NCBI RefSeq assembly: GCF_001578705.1
Contig: NZ_KQ969038.1
Coordinates: 303,690-367,689, forward strand
Direction: 5' to 3'
From: Streptococcus oralis
GTDB taxonomy: Bacteria > Bacillota > Bacilli > Lactobacillales > Streptococcaceae
DNA length: 64,000 nucleotides
Every line of letters begins with the position of its first letter. Position 1 is the stretch's first letter. The position numbers and the translations under genes were made by a program. Below are positions 1 to 9,958 of the stretch, piece after piece. Below the pieces are notes generated by a model. The model was not told where the DNA came from. It was given only the letters and a program-made list of their open reading frames with translations, and did not search any database.

Positions 1-136
1 TACCTCCGCCTCCCCAAATCGGTAAAGCAATTCCACCACCATTGCCTGGATTAACCACAAGGTTTCCTCCATAAACTGTCTCCAACTCCACTTCTGTTAG
101 TTCCATTGTTTCTGCAAATTGTAAATTCAACATCAT
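1..136 (-). CDS. double-glycine-leader peptide (bacteriocin/signal-like), 3' part outside the window
   Basis: Only the first 45 codons are visible; the gene runs off the left edge. The ATG at 136 has a GGAG five bases upstream. The peptide begins with an acidic leader ending in VYGG (residues 21-24), the usual cut site of PCAT/ComA-type peptidase-ABC exporters, followed by a glycine-rich stretch starting NLVVNPGNGGG. Such leaders belong to class II bacteriocins and streptococcal communication peptides. The gene lies directly downstream, on the same strand, of an Rgg-type regulator, and I recall a pneumococcal arrangement (Rgg144 with the secreted peptide VP1) that looks like this. Product length, cysteine content and any co-transcribed exporter cannot be seen. 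The leader call is solid; the function is inference. Confidence 0.75.
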   Translation of the reverse strand, partial: MMLNLQFAETMELTEVELETVYGGNLVVNPGNGGGIALPIWGGGG

Positions 137-204
137 TTACACTCCTTCAATTATTTTTATTTGTAAACCACTTCTGCGACCTAGGATTTGCTTCAAATGT
201 CTTA

Positions 205-290
205 CAAGGACAGTATAACACGAAAACTACCCTATCTTAGAAAATCGCATATTTGACATTTTTTCTCATAGAAATCTCTCATTTGCGATT
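205..290 (-). promoter_or_regulatory. promoter and inverted-repeat operator of the double-glycine peptide gene
   Basis: On the minus strand a TATACT -10 box sits at 212-217, giving a leader of about 70 bases. Upstream lies an inverted repeat with arms AATCGCA/TGCGATT at 243-249 and 284-290; the arms extend imperfectly (ATCGCAAATGA versus ATCGCATATTTGA). No good -35 box is visible, as expected of an activator-dependent promoter. The likely binder is the Rgg protein encoded just upstream; that is inference. Confidence 0.45.
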
Positions 291-295
291 GTGGA

Positions 296-1159
296 CTAAT
301 CGATCAGGTCTTTGTATTGCTGTAATCGTAGTTCAAAAAGGGCTGTTAATTGGGGATTCTCTAATATTTGTAGAGATTGGATAAAGTGTTCAATCTCTTT
401 TTGATTGCTCCCCTTAGTTTGAAGGAAAATGCTCATCTTCTTTAAAAACTGCCACAATAATTTCTCAAAAACATCGTATGGTCGAAGCATACTCTCCAAC
501 TCGGCTTCAAAGATTGGGATATAAGAAAAAAGTTTGCGCTCCATGAGCTCTGATGCGATATTCAGAAAGCCACTTTTCATATACAGTCTATTGTGTGCCA
601 ATTCTTTAAATTCCTTGGATTTTTCGAGTAAAGAGGTAGATAAAAAGATCAAATCTTGATTACTCAAGAAGGGCATGGTGTTGCAAAAAAGATAGAGTTC
701 AAACCAGGTCCAAGACTCGATAGCATAGAGATAGCTAGTCAAAAACTCTCGATCCTCCTCTTCGAGCAGATAGCTTTTATCCAAGGAATGAATAGCATTT
801 TTAATCACGACGGCATTCAAACGACGATAAGTCTGCGCCATCTGTTCCTGTTCGACTTCCTTCAACAATTGCTCTAAACCCGCTATATCCTGATGGGCAA
901 AACGATCCACAACCCTTCTACCAAATTTCATATGCGGAGATTCTTGATAGTTGTTGAGCTTATGTCCAAACTCATCGAAGGTCACATTTATACCTTGGAT
1001 AGCTAGAATCAACTTATCCGCAGACAGCATAGACTGACCTAGTTCAAACTTGGATAGCTGGGACGCTGTCAGTCCATCACAAGCCACATCTGACTGCTTG
1101 AGTTTTCTCGCCAGACGCAATTCCTTGTAAAATTCTCCCAATTCTTGCTTTTCAATCAT
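296..1159 (-). CDS. Rgg/MutR-family transcriptional regulator
   Basis: Predicted cytoplasmic peptide-sensing regulator of 287 residues, the usual Rgg length. Residues about 5-60 form an XRE helix-turn-helix (LKQSDVA, then SQLSKFELG); the rest is the all-helical Rgg_C region that binds short hydrophobic peptides in characterised relatives. I chose ATG 1159 over the TTG two codons earlier because GGGAG lies seven bases before it. Downstream on the same strand is a double-glycine peptide gene, the natural target. I looked for a short hydrophobic pheromone ORF in the flanking gaps (137-295 and 1160-1255) and found none convincing, so the pheromone may be encoded outside the window or be the double-glycine peptide itself. 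Its own promoter has TATAAT at 1212-1217 on the minus strand. Confidence 0.85.
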   Translation of the reverse strand: MIEKQELGEFYKELRLARKLKQSDVACDGLTASQLSKFELGQSMLSADKLILAIQGINVTFDEFGHKLNNYQESPHMKFGRRVVDRFAHQDIAGLEQLLKEVEQEQMAQTYRRLNAVVIKNAIHSLDKSYLLEEEDREFLTSYLYAIESWTWFELYLFCNTMPFLSNQDLIFLSTSLLEKSKEFKELAHNRLYMKSGFLNIASELMERKLFSYIPIFEAELESMLRPYDVFEKLLWQFLKKMSIFLQTKGSNQKEIEHFIQSLQILENPQLTALFELRLQQYKDLID

Positions 1160-1228
1160 GGCCAAACTCCCTTTACTATTCTATTCGTAAAAACTTTTCA
1201 TTTTTTAACATATTATAAAATATTTTAG

Positions 1229-1253
1229 CAAAAAAGCCAGCCTCAAGCTGACT
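1229..1253 (-). terminator. Rho-independent terminator after tsaD
   Basis: Minus-strand hairpin AGTCAGC/GCTGGCT (arms 1247-1253 and 1235-1241) followed by a run of six T. It ends the tsaB-rimI-tsaD operon and overlaps the upstream part of the rgg promoter. Confidence 0.8.
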
Positions 1254-1255
1254 TT

Positions 1256-2266
1256 CTATTCCATAGTATCAAAGGCGAGACTTGGTTTGGCATTGAGGTC
1301 CAAGCTTGCAAAGTTTTCTTTGTTCCACTCGCTGACGCTGGCATAAGCAATCATACCTGCATTGTCTCCACAAAGACGCAGGGGTGGAATGATGACCTTG
1401 ACATCTGTGATTTCGGCTGCCAGGCGTTCTCTGAGACCTTTATTGGCTGCTACACCACCTGCGACAACTAGAGTTTTAACAGGGTATTTTTCTAGAGCCT
1501 TCCTGGTTTTTGCCATGAGAATGTCCATAACTGCAGCTTGGAAGGAAGCTGACAGATCTTCCTTGGACAAGCTTTCTCCCTTTTGCTCGGCATTGTGGTG
1601 AAGATTGATAAAGGCAGACTTCAAACCTGAGAAGGAGAACTCCAGATTATCTTCCTTGATCATGGCACGAGGAAAATCATAAATATCCTGTCCCTGATGA
1701 GCCAACTCGTCAATCTCACGACCTGCTGGATAGGTCAATCCCATGACACGGCCGACCTTATCATAGGCCTCACCAACCGCATCATCTCGCGTTTCCCCAA
1801 CAATCTTGTAATCTCCAGCCTCAGAAACATAGACCAACTCCGTGTGCCCACCGCTGACCAAGAGGGCTAGCAAGGGAAACTCCAAAGGCTCCACGCTCTG
1901 AGCTGCCATGAGGTGGCCAGCCATGTGGTTAACGGGAATCAGCGGAAGTCCATGAGCCCAAGCAAAGGCCTTAGCAGCTGACAAACCAACTAGTAAGGCT
2001 CCAACCAAGCCCGGTCCATAGGTAACCGCCACAGCTGTCACGTCCTCTTCGGTAATCCCTGCTTCTGCTAGCGCCTCCTCAATACAGGCTGTAATAACCT
2101 CGACATGATGACGACTGGCTACTTCTGGCACTACGCCTCCAAAACGTTTGTGACTCTCAATTTGACTAGCAATGACATTGGACAAGAGCTCATCGTCGTT
2201 TTTCAGGACGGCGGCACTGGTCTCATCACAGGATGTCTCAAATGCTAAAATATATCTATCCTTCAT
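1256..2266 (-). CDS. tsaD: tRNA N6-threonylcarbamoyladenosine synthase subunit TsaD
   Basis: Transfers the threonylcarbamoyl group to A37 of ANN-decoding tRNAs, working with TsaB and TsaE in the cytoplasm. The 336-residue length is standard. It begins with the ASKHA-fold motif FETSCDETS and carries the metal-binding HMAGH motif (His114 and His118). The start overlaps the 3' end of rimI by 11 bases, and tsaB, rimI and tsaD form one minus-strand operon, the classic Firmicute order. The operon ends in the terminator just downstream. Old annotations call it glycoprotease (gcp), a misnomer. No anomaly seen. Confidence 0.97.
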   Translation of the reverse strand: MKDRYILAFETSCDETSAAVLKNDDELLSNVIASQIESHKRFGGVVPEVASRHHVEVITACIEEALAEAGITEEDVTAVAVTYGPGLVGALLVGLSAAKAFAWAHGLPLIPVNHMAGHLMAAQSVEPLEFPLLALLVSGGHTELVYVSEAGDYKIVGETRDDAVGEAYDKVGRVMGLTYPAGREIDELAHQGQDIYDFPRAMIKEDNLEFSFSGLKSAFINLHHNAEQKGESLSKEDLSASFQAAVMDILMAKTRKALEKYPVKTLVVAGGVAANKGLRERLAAEITDVKVIIPPLRLCGDNAGMIAYASVSEWNKENFASLDLNAKPSLAFDTME

Positions 2267-2693
2267 CTACTTCTCTCTTCATGATGATGGCGTCCTCGAC
2301 TGGATCATGGTAATAGGTCTTTCGCTCAGCGATGACTGCCATCTGTTCTTTCTTGTAAAATGCTTGCGCTCGGTGATTTGACTTTCTAACTTCGAGGAAA
2401 AGCTCCTTATCTGTCGGCAATTGAGCAAACAAGGCTGACGCAATTCCCTGACCCTGATAGGCGTTTTTGACAGCGATTTGTAGGACTTCTGCTTCAAATG
2501 GATTCTCCTGAACAGCTAGAAATCCTATCACTTCTGCTCCACCATAAGCTACTGCATACCAAGTTTGGTCTTGGGACAGGTCTGCTTGGATTTGTTCCAG
2601 CGTCCAAGGACTGACTGGGTAAACAGCTGCCATGACGGCGTAGATGGCTTGAGCTAGGTCAGGCTGTCTTTGGATTCTTTCGATTTCTATCAT
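2256..2693 (-). CDS. rimI: ribosomal-protein-alanine N-acetyltransferase RimI-like (GNAT)
   Basis: A 145-residue GNAT acetyltransferase. The acetyl-CoA loop is visible as QGQGIA at residues 80-85 and the C-terminal FYKKEQM segment matches the RimI helix. Family members acetylate the N-terminus of ribosomal protein S18 and some other proteins; the true substrate here is not shown by sequence. It is translationally coupled to tsaB (4-base overlap) and overlaps tsaD by 11 bases. Recurrent linkage with the t6A genes supports the RimI assignment over a generic GNAT. Confidence 0.9.
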   Translation of the reverse strand: MIEIERIQRQPDLAQAIYAVMAAVYPVSPWTLEQIQADLSQDQTWYAVAYGGAEVIGFLAVQENPFEAEVLQIAVKNAYQGQGIASALFAQLPTDKELFLEVRKSNHRAQAFYKKEQMAVIAERKTYYHDPVEDAIIMKREVDEG

Positions 2694-3373
2694 AGGCGTT
2701 TGATGTAAGATTCGCCAGACTCGATGTGGTTCTTGAGCCAGTTTTCCTCAGCCTCAACTCGTTTGAGGTAATTTGGCACAAAGTCGTGCAAGGAGTCTGC
2801 TTCCTTGTCCCATGCCCACAAAGCTAGATTAGCTGCATTTGGCAAGGTTTCTTGGTAGCTAGCTTGTGGTAGCTGTTCTTGGATCTGCTCCACAAAGGGG
2901 CCAACTTCTCCAACAAAGGTCACTTGTTCAGCATCCTTGACTTTTTCTAGCACTTCCGCAAAGGATAGGTGCGCTTCTGACATGACAGGTTTGGTATTTT
3001 CATAAAATCCTGCATAAACATTGTTGCGACGCGCATCCATTAGGGGAACAAATAAGCCTTCTTGTTGGCGTGGCACCAGAGCCAAGAGACTCGACATGCC
3101 AACTAACTCAATGTTCAGAGTGTGAGCCAAGGTCTTAGCAGTTGCTACCGCAATTCGCAAACCTGTGTAGCTACCTGGTCCTTCCGCCACCACGATTCGA
3201 TCCAAATCCTTTGGCGTCAAATCTAGACTGGCCATCAAAAAATCGATGGCAGGCATGAGGGTAATACTGTGATTTTTCTTGATATTAATCATCGTCTCGG
3301 CAAGAACCTGCTTGTCCTCCAAAATGGCTAGAGATAGAGCCTTGCTGGACGTATCAAAAGCTAATACTTTCAT
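2690..3373 (-). CDS. tsaB: tRNA threonylcarbamoyladenosine biosynthesis protein TsaB
   Basis: Inactive paralogue and partner of TsaD that scaffolds the t6A complex. The 227-residue protein starts with AFDTSSKALSLA and has the conserved EGPGSYTGLRIA motif at about residues 65-76. It is the first gene of the tsaB-rimI-tsaD operon; a minus-strand promoter with TATAAT (3404-3409) and a weak TTCCCA -35 box (3427-3432, 17-base spacer) lies upstream. Length and motifs are normal. Confidence 0.95.
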   Translation of the reverse strand: MKVLAFDTSSKALSLAILEDKQVLAETMINIKKNHSITLMPAIDFLMASLDLTPKDLDRIVVAEGPGSYTGLRIAVATAKTLAHTLNIELVGMSSLLALVPRQQEGLFVPLMDARRNNVYAGFYENTKPVMSEAHLSFAEVLEKVKDAEQVTFVGEVGPFVEQIQEQLPQASYQETLPNAANLALWAWDKEADSLHDFVPNYLKRVEAEENWLKNHIESGESYIKRL

Positions 3374-3403
3374 AACACATTCCTATCTTTTTGTCTGTTT
3401 ACT

Positions 3404-3432
3404 ATTATACTACAAAAGCCAGCGCATGGGAA
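3404..3432 (-). promoter_or_regulatory. promoter of tsaB-rimI-tsaD
   Basis: TATAAT at 3404-3409 and TTCCCA at 3427-3432 on the minus strand, 17 bases apart. The -10 box is perfect; the -35 box matches four of six bases. Confidence 0.5.
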
Positions 3433-3641
3433 TTTTCTTTATTTTGAAACAAAAGGGCCTGCCACTTAGACAAGCAACTCTACACAAAAAATTCAAAAAA
3501 GTTGTAGCTTTTTTGAATAGAAAAGTGAACAAGGAAATTGAAAGGATCTTCGTAAAAAATTTGGATCAGGCATTTATGTTTCAACTCGATTTTCGATGCG
3601 AGAAATCATCATCGAAAACATAAGGATATCACCTGAAAATA
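3433..3641. other. non-coding stretch with two hairpins
   Basis: No supported gene lies between tsaB and the small membrane gene. Two perfect inverted repeats are visible: an 11-base A/T-rich stem ATTCAAAAAAG/CTTTTTTGAAT (3491-3501 and 3508-3518), and TTTTCGATG/CATCGAAAA (3590-3598 and 3610-3618) with an outer TTATG/CATAA pair. Neither has a clear role; a degenerate intergenic repeat or small RNA is possible. Confidence 0.4.
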
Positions 3642-3679
3642 GAAAAATCCGCCCCATCTATCAAGACGAGGTGGTTTTT
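3642..3679 (-). terminator. terminator of the small membrane protein gene
   Basis: Hairpin AAAAATCCGCC/GGTGGTTTTT with a 15-base loop, T-rich on both strands, just beyond the stop of the minus-strand gene 3706-3921. Confidence 0.65.
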
Positions 3680-3705
3680 CTGTATATTTAGATGAATAAT
3701 TGCGC

Positions 3706-3921
3706 TCAAACATTTAAACCAAAATTAAAAACGAGCCAGACAACATAGGTGACAAGAAGGAGAAAAATTGAATAGAGTGTCACAAAAGCAAGCTTCCAAA
3801 GGAATTTTGTTTTGCGGTGTTCTAGATACGTAAAAATAAGATTTCCACCGTATACACAGGCTACAAAAACTATAAACATCAAGAGGCGAACCCCTACTGC
3901 AAATTCAAACAAACTAAACAT
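3706..3921 (-). CDS. small two-helix membrane protein of unknown function
   Basis: A 71-residue hydrophobic protein starting MFSLFEFAVGV with two predicted transmembrane helices (about residues 9-31 and 44-66) joined by a short charged loop (LEHRKTKF). I chose ATG 3921 because AAGGAGG precedes it; the reading frame stays open further upstream but without a ribosome site. A promoter with TATAAT (minus strand, 3982-3987) and TTGGTC at 17-base spacing lies upstream. It is divergent from rpoY-rnjA. I do not recognise the family; it resembles conserved streptococcal hypotheticals of this locus. Confidence 0.65.
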   Translation of the reverse strand: MFSLFEFAVGVRLLMFIVFVACVYGGNLIFTYLEHRKTKFLWKLAFVTLYSIFLLLVTYVVWLVFNFGLNV

Positions 3922-4065
3922 TCTTAATCCTCCTTGTTTAAAAGCTATAGGAAATATTCCCATCCATAAACTTCTCTTTCCATTATAACACCTAAGCGCT
4001 CTCCGACCAAATCCTACCTGTCTTTTTGCTCCTTCTTTCCCTCTCGACTTTCTCATTTTCCGTCT

Positions 4066-4094
4066 TTTACTAATTTTTCATTTTGTGGTATAAT
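4066..4094 (+). promoter_or_regulatory. promoter of rpoY-rnjA
   Basis: TTTACT at 4066-4071 and TATAAT at 4089-4094 with a 17-base spacer, leaving a leader of about 105 bases before rpoY. Confidence 0.6.
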
Positions 4095-4204
4095 TGAAAT
4101 AATTGTAACGAATCAAGGTCAATCTAGACACAAAATGGAATGAAATCAAGCAAATCTCTGCTAAAAGTTTGGAATAAGCTGACCTGTAAATAGAAAGGAA
4201 CTAT

Positions 4205-4438
4205 ATGATTTACAAAGTTTTTTATCAAGAAACAAAAGAACGTAGCCCACGTCGTGAAACAACACGCTCACTTTACCTAGACATCGATGCCAGCTCAGAG
4301 CTTGAGGGCCGTATCGCTGCTCGCCAACTTGTCGAAGAAAACCGCCCAGAGTACAACATCGAGTTCATCGAACTCTTGTCTGACAAATTGCTAGATTACG
4401 AAAAAGAAACTGGCGCTTTCGAGATTACGGAGTTCTAA
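4205..4438 (+). CDS. rpoY: RNA polymerase epsilon subunit
   Basis: A 77-residue acidic protein of the RpoY/DUF1447 family, a small subunit that binds the Firmicute RNA polymerase core and shows structural similarity to phage Gp2-like proteins. The N-terminus MIYKVFYQE and the central [13 protein letters not shown] are typical. Its stop is one base before the rnjA ATG, so the two are translationally coupled; this pairing is conserved across Bacilli and supports the assignment. Confidence 0.92.
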   Translation: MIYKVFYQETKERSPRRETTRSLYLDIDASSELEGRIAARQLVEENRPEYNIEFIELLSDKLLDYEKETGAFEITEF

Positions 4439-4439
4439 T

Positions 4440-6122
4440 ATGGCCTACACTCTTAAACCTGAAGAAGTCGGCGTTTTTGCCATCGGTGGTCTGGGAGAAA
4501 TCGGGAAAAACACTTACGGAATTGAATACCAAGACGAGATTATCATCGTCGATGCTGGGATTAAATTCCCAGAAGATGACTTGCTGGGTATCGACTACGT
4601 CATTCCTGATTATTCTTACATCGTGGACAATATTGACCGCGTCAAGGCTGTTTTGATTACACACGGACACGAGGACCACATCGGTGGGATTCCTTTCCTG
4701 CTCAAGCAAGCAAATGTCCCTATCTACGCTGGACCACTTGCCCTGGCTTTGATCCGTGGAAAACTCGAAGAACACGGTCTCTTGCGCAACGCCAAACTTT
4801 ACGAAATCAACCACAACACTGAGTTGACCTTTAAAAATCTTAAGGCAACTTTCTTTAGAACCACTCACTCTATTCCAGAACCTTTGGGGATTGTCATTCA
4901 TACTCCTCAAGGAAAAATCGTCTGTACGGGTGACTTCAAGTTCGACTTTACTCCAGTTGGGGAACCTGCGGACTTGCACCGGATGGCAGCCCTTGGTGAA
5001 GAAGGCGTACTCTGCCTCCTCTCTGACTCGACCAATGCAGAAGTGCCAACCTTTACCAACTCTGAAAAAGTCGTTGGCCAGTCCATCATGAAGATTATCC
5101 AAGGCATCGAAGGACGTATCATCTTTGCATCCTTTGCCTCAAATATCTTCCGTCTCCAGCAAGCAACAGATGCTGCTGTTAAGACTGGACGCAAGATTGC
5201 GGTCTTTGGTCGTTCTATGGAAAAGGCCATTGTCAACGGAATCGAGCTTGGCTACATCAAAGCTCCTAAGGGAACCTTTATCGAGCCAAATGAAATCAAA
5301 GACTACCCTGCAGGCGAGGTTCTTATCCTCTGTACAGGTAGTCAGGGGGAGCCTATGGCGGCCCTCTCTCGTATCGCTAACGGAACCCACCGTCAGGTGC
5401 AACTTCAACCCGGTGATACCGTTATCTTCTCTTCAAGTCCAATCCCTGGAAATACCACTAGCGTCAACAAGTTGATCAACATCATCTCAGAAGCTGGTGT
5501 CGAGGTTATCCACGGTAAGATTAACAATATCCACACCTCTGGACACGGTGGTCAGCAAGAGCAAAAACTCATGCTCCGCTTGATCAAGCCCAAATACTTC
5601 ATGCCTGTTCACGGTGAATATCGTATGCAGAAAGTCCACGCTGGACTAGCGGTGGATACGGGTGTCGAGAAGGACAATATCTTTATCATGAGCAATGGTG
5701 ATGTGCTTGCTCTTACTGCTAACTCAGCCCGTATCGCAGGTCATTTCAACGCTCAAGACATCTATGTCGATGGAAATCGTATCGGTGAAATCGGCGCTGC
5801 TGTCCTCAAAGATCGTCGTGATCTATCTGAAGACGGTGTCGTTCTAGCAGTCGCAACTGTTGACTTCAAGTCTAAAATGATCTTGTCTGGTCCAGATATT
5901 CTCAGCCGAGGCTTTGTCTACATGAGAGAATCTGGAGACTTGATTCGCCAAAGCCAGCGCATCCTCTTCAATGCTATTCGTATCGCACTGAAGAACAAAG
6001 ATGCCAGCGTGCAATCTGTCAATGGTGCCATTGTCAACGCTATTCGCCCCTTCCTCTATGAAAATACAGAACGTGAACCGATTATTATCCCTATGATCCT
6101 CACACCAGATGAAGAAGAATAA
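4440..6122 (+). CDS. rnjA: ribonuclease J1
   Basis: A 560-residue metallo-beta-lactamase/beta-CASP ribonuclease with 5'-to-3' exonuclease and endonuclease activity in mRNA decay and rRNA maturation. The zinc motif HGHEDH lies at residues 75-80; further ligands sit in the TTHSIPEP and CTGDFKFD segments, and the beta-CASP part contains SGHGG and HGEYR. It follows rpoY with a one-base gap. The length equals that of known RNase J1. It ends in a bidirectional terminator shared with mnmG. Confidence 0.95.
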   Translation: MAYTLKPEEVGVFAIGGLGEIGKNTYGIEYQDEIIIVDAGIKFPEDDLLGIDYVIPDYSYIVDNIDRVKAVLITHGHEDHIGGIPFLLKQANVPIYAGPLALALIRGKLEEHGLLRNAKLYEINHNTELTFKNLKATFFRTTHSIPEPLGIVIHTPQGKIVCTGDFKFDFTPVGEPADLHRMAALGEEGVLCLLSDSTNAEVPTFTNSEKVVGQSIMKIIQGIEGRIIFASFASNIFRLQQATDAAVKTGRKIAVFGRSMEKAIVNGIELGYIKAPKGTFIEPNEIKDYPAGEVLILCTGSQGEPMAALSRIANGTHRQVQLQPGDTVIFSSSPIPGNTTSVNKLINIISEAGVEVIHGKINNIHTSGHGGQQEQKLMLRLIKPKYFMPVHGEYRMQKVHAGLAVDTGVEKDNIFIMSNGDVLALTANSARIAGHFNAQDIYVDGNRIGEIGAAVLKDRRDLSEDGVVLAVATVDFKSKMILSGPDILSRGFVYMRESGDLIRQSQRILFNAIRIALKNKDASVQSVNGAIVNAIRPFLYENTEREPIIIPMILTPDEEE

Positions 6123-6128
6123 ATCAAC

Positions 6129-6158
6129 AAAACAGCCCCGTCTTCGGAGCTGTTTTTT
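6129..6158. terminator. bidirectional terminator between rnjA and mnmG
   Basis: Hairpin AAAACAGC/GCTGTTTTTT between two convergent genes. The T run favours the plus strand; the A run on the other side allows use by mnmG. Confidence 0.75.
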
Positions 6159-8072
6159 CTATGCTTTCTTTTCTTGATTCTTAGAAATACTACGGTTTTT
6201 ACCTTCAAGATACACCATCAAAATAGAAATATCTGCTGGGTTTACTCCCGAAATACGGCTAGCTTGGCCGATTGTTTCTGGATTGATGAGTTTGAACTTC
6301 TGACGGGCTTCTGTTGCAATGGAGTCAATATCATCCCAATCGATATTGGCTGGAATGCGTTTTTCTTCCATGCGTTTCATCTTGGCAACCTGATCCATGG
6401 CTTTGGAAATATAGCCTTCGTACTTGATTTCTGTTTCAATCAATTCGATAATCTTGTCATCCAAGTCCTCAGCAGCTGGTCCGATGAAGGCCACCACATC
6501 TTGGTAAGACACTTCTGGTCGACGGAGAAATTCTTTGGCTGTCACTGCATCTGTCAATGGCTTGAAGCCCATCTCCTCAACCTTAGCATTGGTTTCCTTA
6601 ACTGGCTTAAGTTTGATGCTGTCGAGACGCTTCATCTCATTGTCAAATTGATTTTTCTTGATTTCAAAACGAGCCCAGCGTTCATCGTCAACAAGCCCAA
6701 TCTCGCGTCCCATCTCTGTCAAACGCATATCGGCATTGTCATGACGGAGGATGAGACGGTATTCAGCACGACTGGTCAAGAGACGGTAAGGTTCAATGGT
6801 GCCCTTGGTCACCAAGTCGTCAATCATCACCCCGATATAACCGTCACTGCGCTTCAAAATCAATTCAGGCTTGCCTTGGATTTTCAGAGCCGCATTGATA
6901 CCCGCGATAATCCCTTGGCCAGCAGCTTCTTCGTAACCTGACGTTCCATTTGTCTGACCAGCAGTGAAGAGACCTGAGATTTTCTTGGTTTCCAAAGTCG
7001 CACGCAACTGGTGAGGCAAGACCATGTCATACTCAATGGCATAACCTGTTCGCATCATCTCAGCATTTTCCAAACCTTTGATGGAATGAACCAGCTCACG
7101 CTGGACGTCCTCAGGCAGACTGGTTGAAAGACCTTGGACATAGACTTCCTCTGTATTGCGCCCTTCTGGCTCAAGGAAGAGTTGGTGGCGTTCCTTGTCC
7201 GCAAAGCGCACAATCTTGTCCTCAATCGATGGACAGTAGCGAGGTCCCACTCCCTTGACCACACCTGTAAACATAGGCGCACGGTGGAGGTTGTTTTGGA
7301 TAATCTCATGACTGGTACCGTTGGTATAGGTCAACCAGCATGGCACTTGGTCCTTGACATAGTCCTCATCACGTGAAGTGTAGGAGAAGTGATTAGGCGC
7401 TTCGTCTCCTGGCTGAATCTCTGTCACATCGTAGTTGATAGAGGAAGCCTTGACGCGTGGAGGGGTTCCTGTCTTGAAACGACCGATTTCGAGACCCAGT
7501 TCCTTGAGGTTGTCAGCGAGGTTAATCGAAGCTAGGCTGTGGTTAGGACCTGACGAATACTTGAGGTCTCCGATAATGATTTCCCCACGGAGGGCAGTCC
7601 CTGTTGTCACGATAACAGCCTTGGCAGCATACTCTTGATGGGTGGCTGTACGCACACCGACAACCTTTCCATCTTCCACCAAAATCTCATCAATCATGGT
7701 TTGACGAAGGGTGAGATTTTCTTGATTTTCAACTGTCTTGCGCATCTCCTTAGAGTAAAGCTCCTTGTCAGCCTGCGCACGAAGGGCACGGACAGCTGGC
7801 CCCTTCCCTGTGTTGAGCATCTTCATCTGGATGTAAGTCTTGTCAATGGTTTTGGCCATCTCGCCACCGAGGGCATCGACTTCGCGCACGACAATCCCCT
7901 TGGCAGAACCACCGATAGAAGGGTTACAAGGCATGAAAGCCAGCATTTCAATGTTGATGGTCGCAAGCAAGACCTTACAACCCATACGACTTGCAGCCAA
8001 GGAAGCCTCGACCCCCGCGTGCCCCGCACCGATTACAATAATATCGTATTCTTCCGTAAAATTATAAGTCAT
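6159..8072 (-). CDS. mnmG: tRNA uridine 5-carboxymethylaminomethyl modification enzyme MnmG
   Basis: FAD enzyme that, with MnmE, makes the cmnm5 modification at wobble U34 of several tRNAs. The 637 residues are full length. The dinucleotide-binding motif [10 protein letters not shown] is at the N-terminus, followed by CNPSIGG and the [11 protein letters not shown] segment with the conserved cysteine. The C-terminal helical MnmE-binding domain is intact. It sits eight bases after a Nudix gene and one gene from mnmA, which thiolates the same wobble base. Confidence 0.96.
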   Translation of the reverse strand: MTYNFTEEYDIIVIGAGHAGVEASLAASRMGCKVLLATINIEMLAFMPCNPSIGGSAKGIVVREVDALGGEMAKTIDKTYIQMKMLNTGKGPAVRALRAQADKELYSKEMRKTVENQENLTLRQTMIDEILVEDGKVVGVRTATHQEYAAKAVIVTTGTALRGEIIIGDLKYSSGPNHSLASINLADNLKELGLEIGRFKTGTPPRVKASSINYDVTEIQPGDEAPNHFSYTSRDEDYVKDQVPCWLTYTNGTSHEIIQNNLHRAPMFTGVVKGVGPRYCPSIEDKIVRFADKERHQLFLEPEGRNTEEVYVQGLSTSLPEDVQRELVHSIKGLENAEMMRTGYAIEYDMVLPHQLRATLETKKISGLFTAGQTNGTSGYEEAAGQGIIAGINAALKIQGKPELILKRSDGYIGVMIDDLVTKGTIEPYRLLTSRAEYRLILRHDNADMRLTEMGREIGLVDDERWARFEIKKNQFDNEMKRLDSIKLKPVKETNAKVEEMGFKPLTDAVTAKEFLRRPEVSYQDVVAFIGPAAEDLDDKIIELIETEIKYEGYISKAMDQVAKMKRMEEKRIPANIDWDDIDSIATEARQKFKLINPETIGQASRISGVNPADISILMVYLEGKNRSISKNQEKKA

Positions 8073-8080
8073 TTTCTCTC

Positions 8081-8536
8081 CTATTCTTCAATATGAATGT
8101 GTTTTAGTTGGCCGTCCCATTCTGGTAGGGCTGTTTTTAAAAAGGCTGGAACTAGCTGGAACTCCTCAAGCTTATCCAAATCAATCCACTCACAAGGCTG
8201 CTTTTTCTCGTCTTCCTGCATGGTCAATGGTGCATCCTCAAGCAAGTTCACCAGATAATGAAACTCGATGTTGTGATAGGAAACACCGTCTTGTTCAAAA
8301 CAATTTTCGACCACAAAAGCTAGCTGCCCAGCCTGAGCTTTGACACCCAGCTCTTCCCTCACTTCACGGACTACCGCTTCTTCCGTACTTTCATTGACTT
8401 GGATCGCACCACCAATAGTGTAAAAGTAATCGCCTTCTTTTGTAACCAAAAGCTGATTATTTTGAACAATCAAGGCTGTCGCCCGAACACCAAAAACCGT
8501 ATTTCCTACTTTTGTCCGAAAGTCTTGTTGAGTCAT
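8081..8536 (-). CDS. Nudix hydrolase
   Basis: A 151-residue Nudix protein. The Nudix box is complete at residues 43-65: glycine of GGAIQV, the glutamate after it, then REVREELG. Family members cleave nucleoside diphosphates linked to another moiety; the substrate cannot be read from the sequence. The ATG at 8536 is preceded by AAAGGAG; an in-frame upstream ATG lacks a site. It is cotranscribed with mnmG (8-base gap) from a promoter at 8648-8675. Confidence 0.9.
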   Translation of the reverse strand: MTQQDFRTKVGNTVFGVRATALIVQNNQLLVTKEGDYFYTIGGAIQVNESTEEAVVREVREELGVKAQAGQLAFVVENCFEQDGVSYHNIEFHYLVNLLEDAPLTMQEDEKKQPCEWIDLDKLEEFQLVPAFLKTALPEWDGQLKHIHIEE

Positions 8537-8647
8537 TTTTCTCCTTTCCCTTAAACGACACAAAAACAGTCAAAACTCGTAAGGAGTGCAGGACAAAAAA
8601 GCCTGCAACATCCATGAGCTTTGACCATCATTTCTATTGCTTTTATT

Positions 8648-8675
8648 ATTGTAGCAAATTAAGAAAATTTGTCAA
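8648..8675 (-). promoter_or_regulatory. promoter of Nudix-mnmG
   Basis: TACAAT at 8648-8653 and TTGACA at 8670-8675 on the minus strand, spacer 16. It begins immediately after the mnmA stop codon, so mnmG has its own start of transcription. No terminator separates it from mnmA. Confidence 0.7.
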
Positions 8676-8676
8676 T

Positions 8677-9876
<1,200 letters not shown>

Positions 9877-9878
9877 TC

Positions 9879-9907
9879 ATTATAACACGCTTGGTTGGAG
9901 AAGACAA
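9879..9907 (-). promoter_or_regulatory. promoter of mnmA
   Basis: TATAAT at 9879-9884 and TTGTCT at 9902-9907 on the minus strand with a 17-base spacer. Confidence 0.65.
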
Positions 9908-9937
9908 GAAAGAGGCTGATAAATCATCTCAACCTCT
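9901..9937 (-). terminator. terminator after argH
   Basis: Nine-base stem AGAGGTTGA/TCAGCCTCT (arms 9929-9937 and 9911-9919), followed by a weak T-rich tail. It overlaps the -35 region of the mnmA promoter. Confidence 0.55.
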
Positions 9938-9958
9938 CTTCCTTACTTTGAAAACGAA

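Noticed and set aside
137-295. Short hydrophobic peptide (shp) gene beside rgg
   Set aside because: Frames such as the one starting MRDFYEKKC on the minus strand lack a ribosome site and hydrophobic character.
3279-3623. 114-residue plus-strand frame over the tsaB promoter region
   Set aside because: Overlaps the start of tsaB in antisense and lacks a ribosome site.
4425-5102. 225-residue antisense frame in rnjA
   Set aside because: Lies wholly within a conserved gene on the other strand and shows no family features.
6174-6941. 255-residue plus-strand frame over mnmG
   Set aside because: Antisense shadow of a conserved coding sequence; composition is that of an out-of-frame translation.
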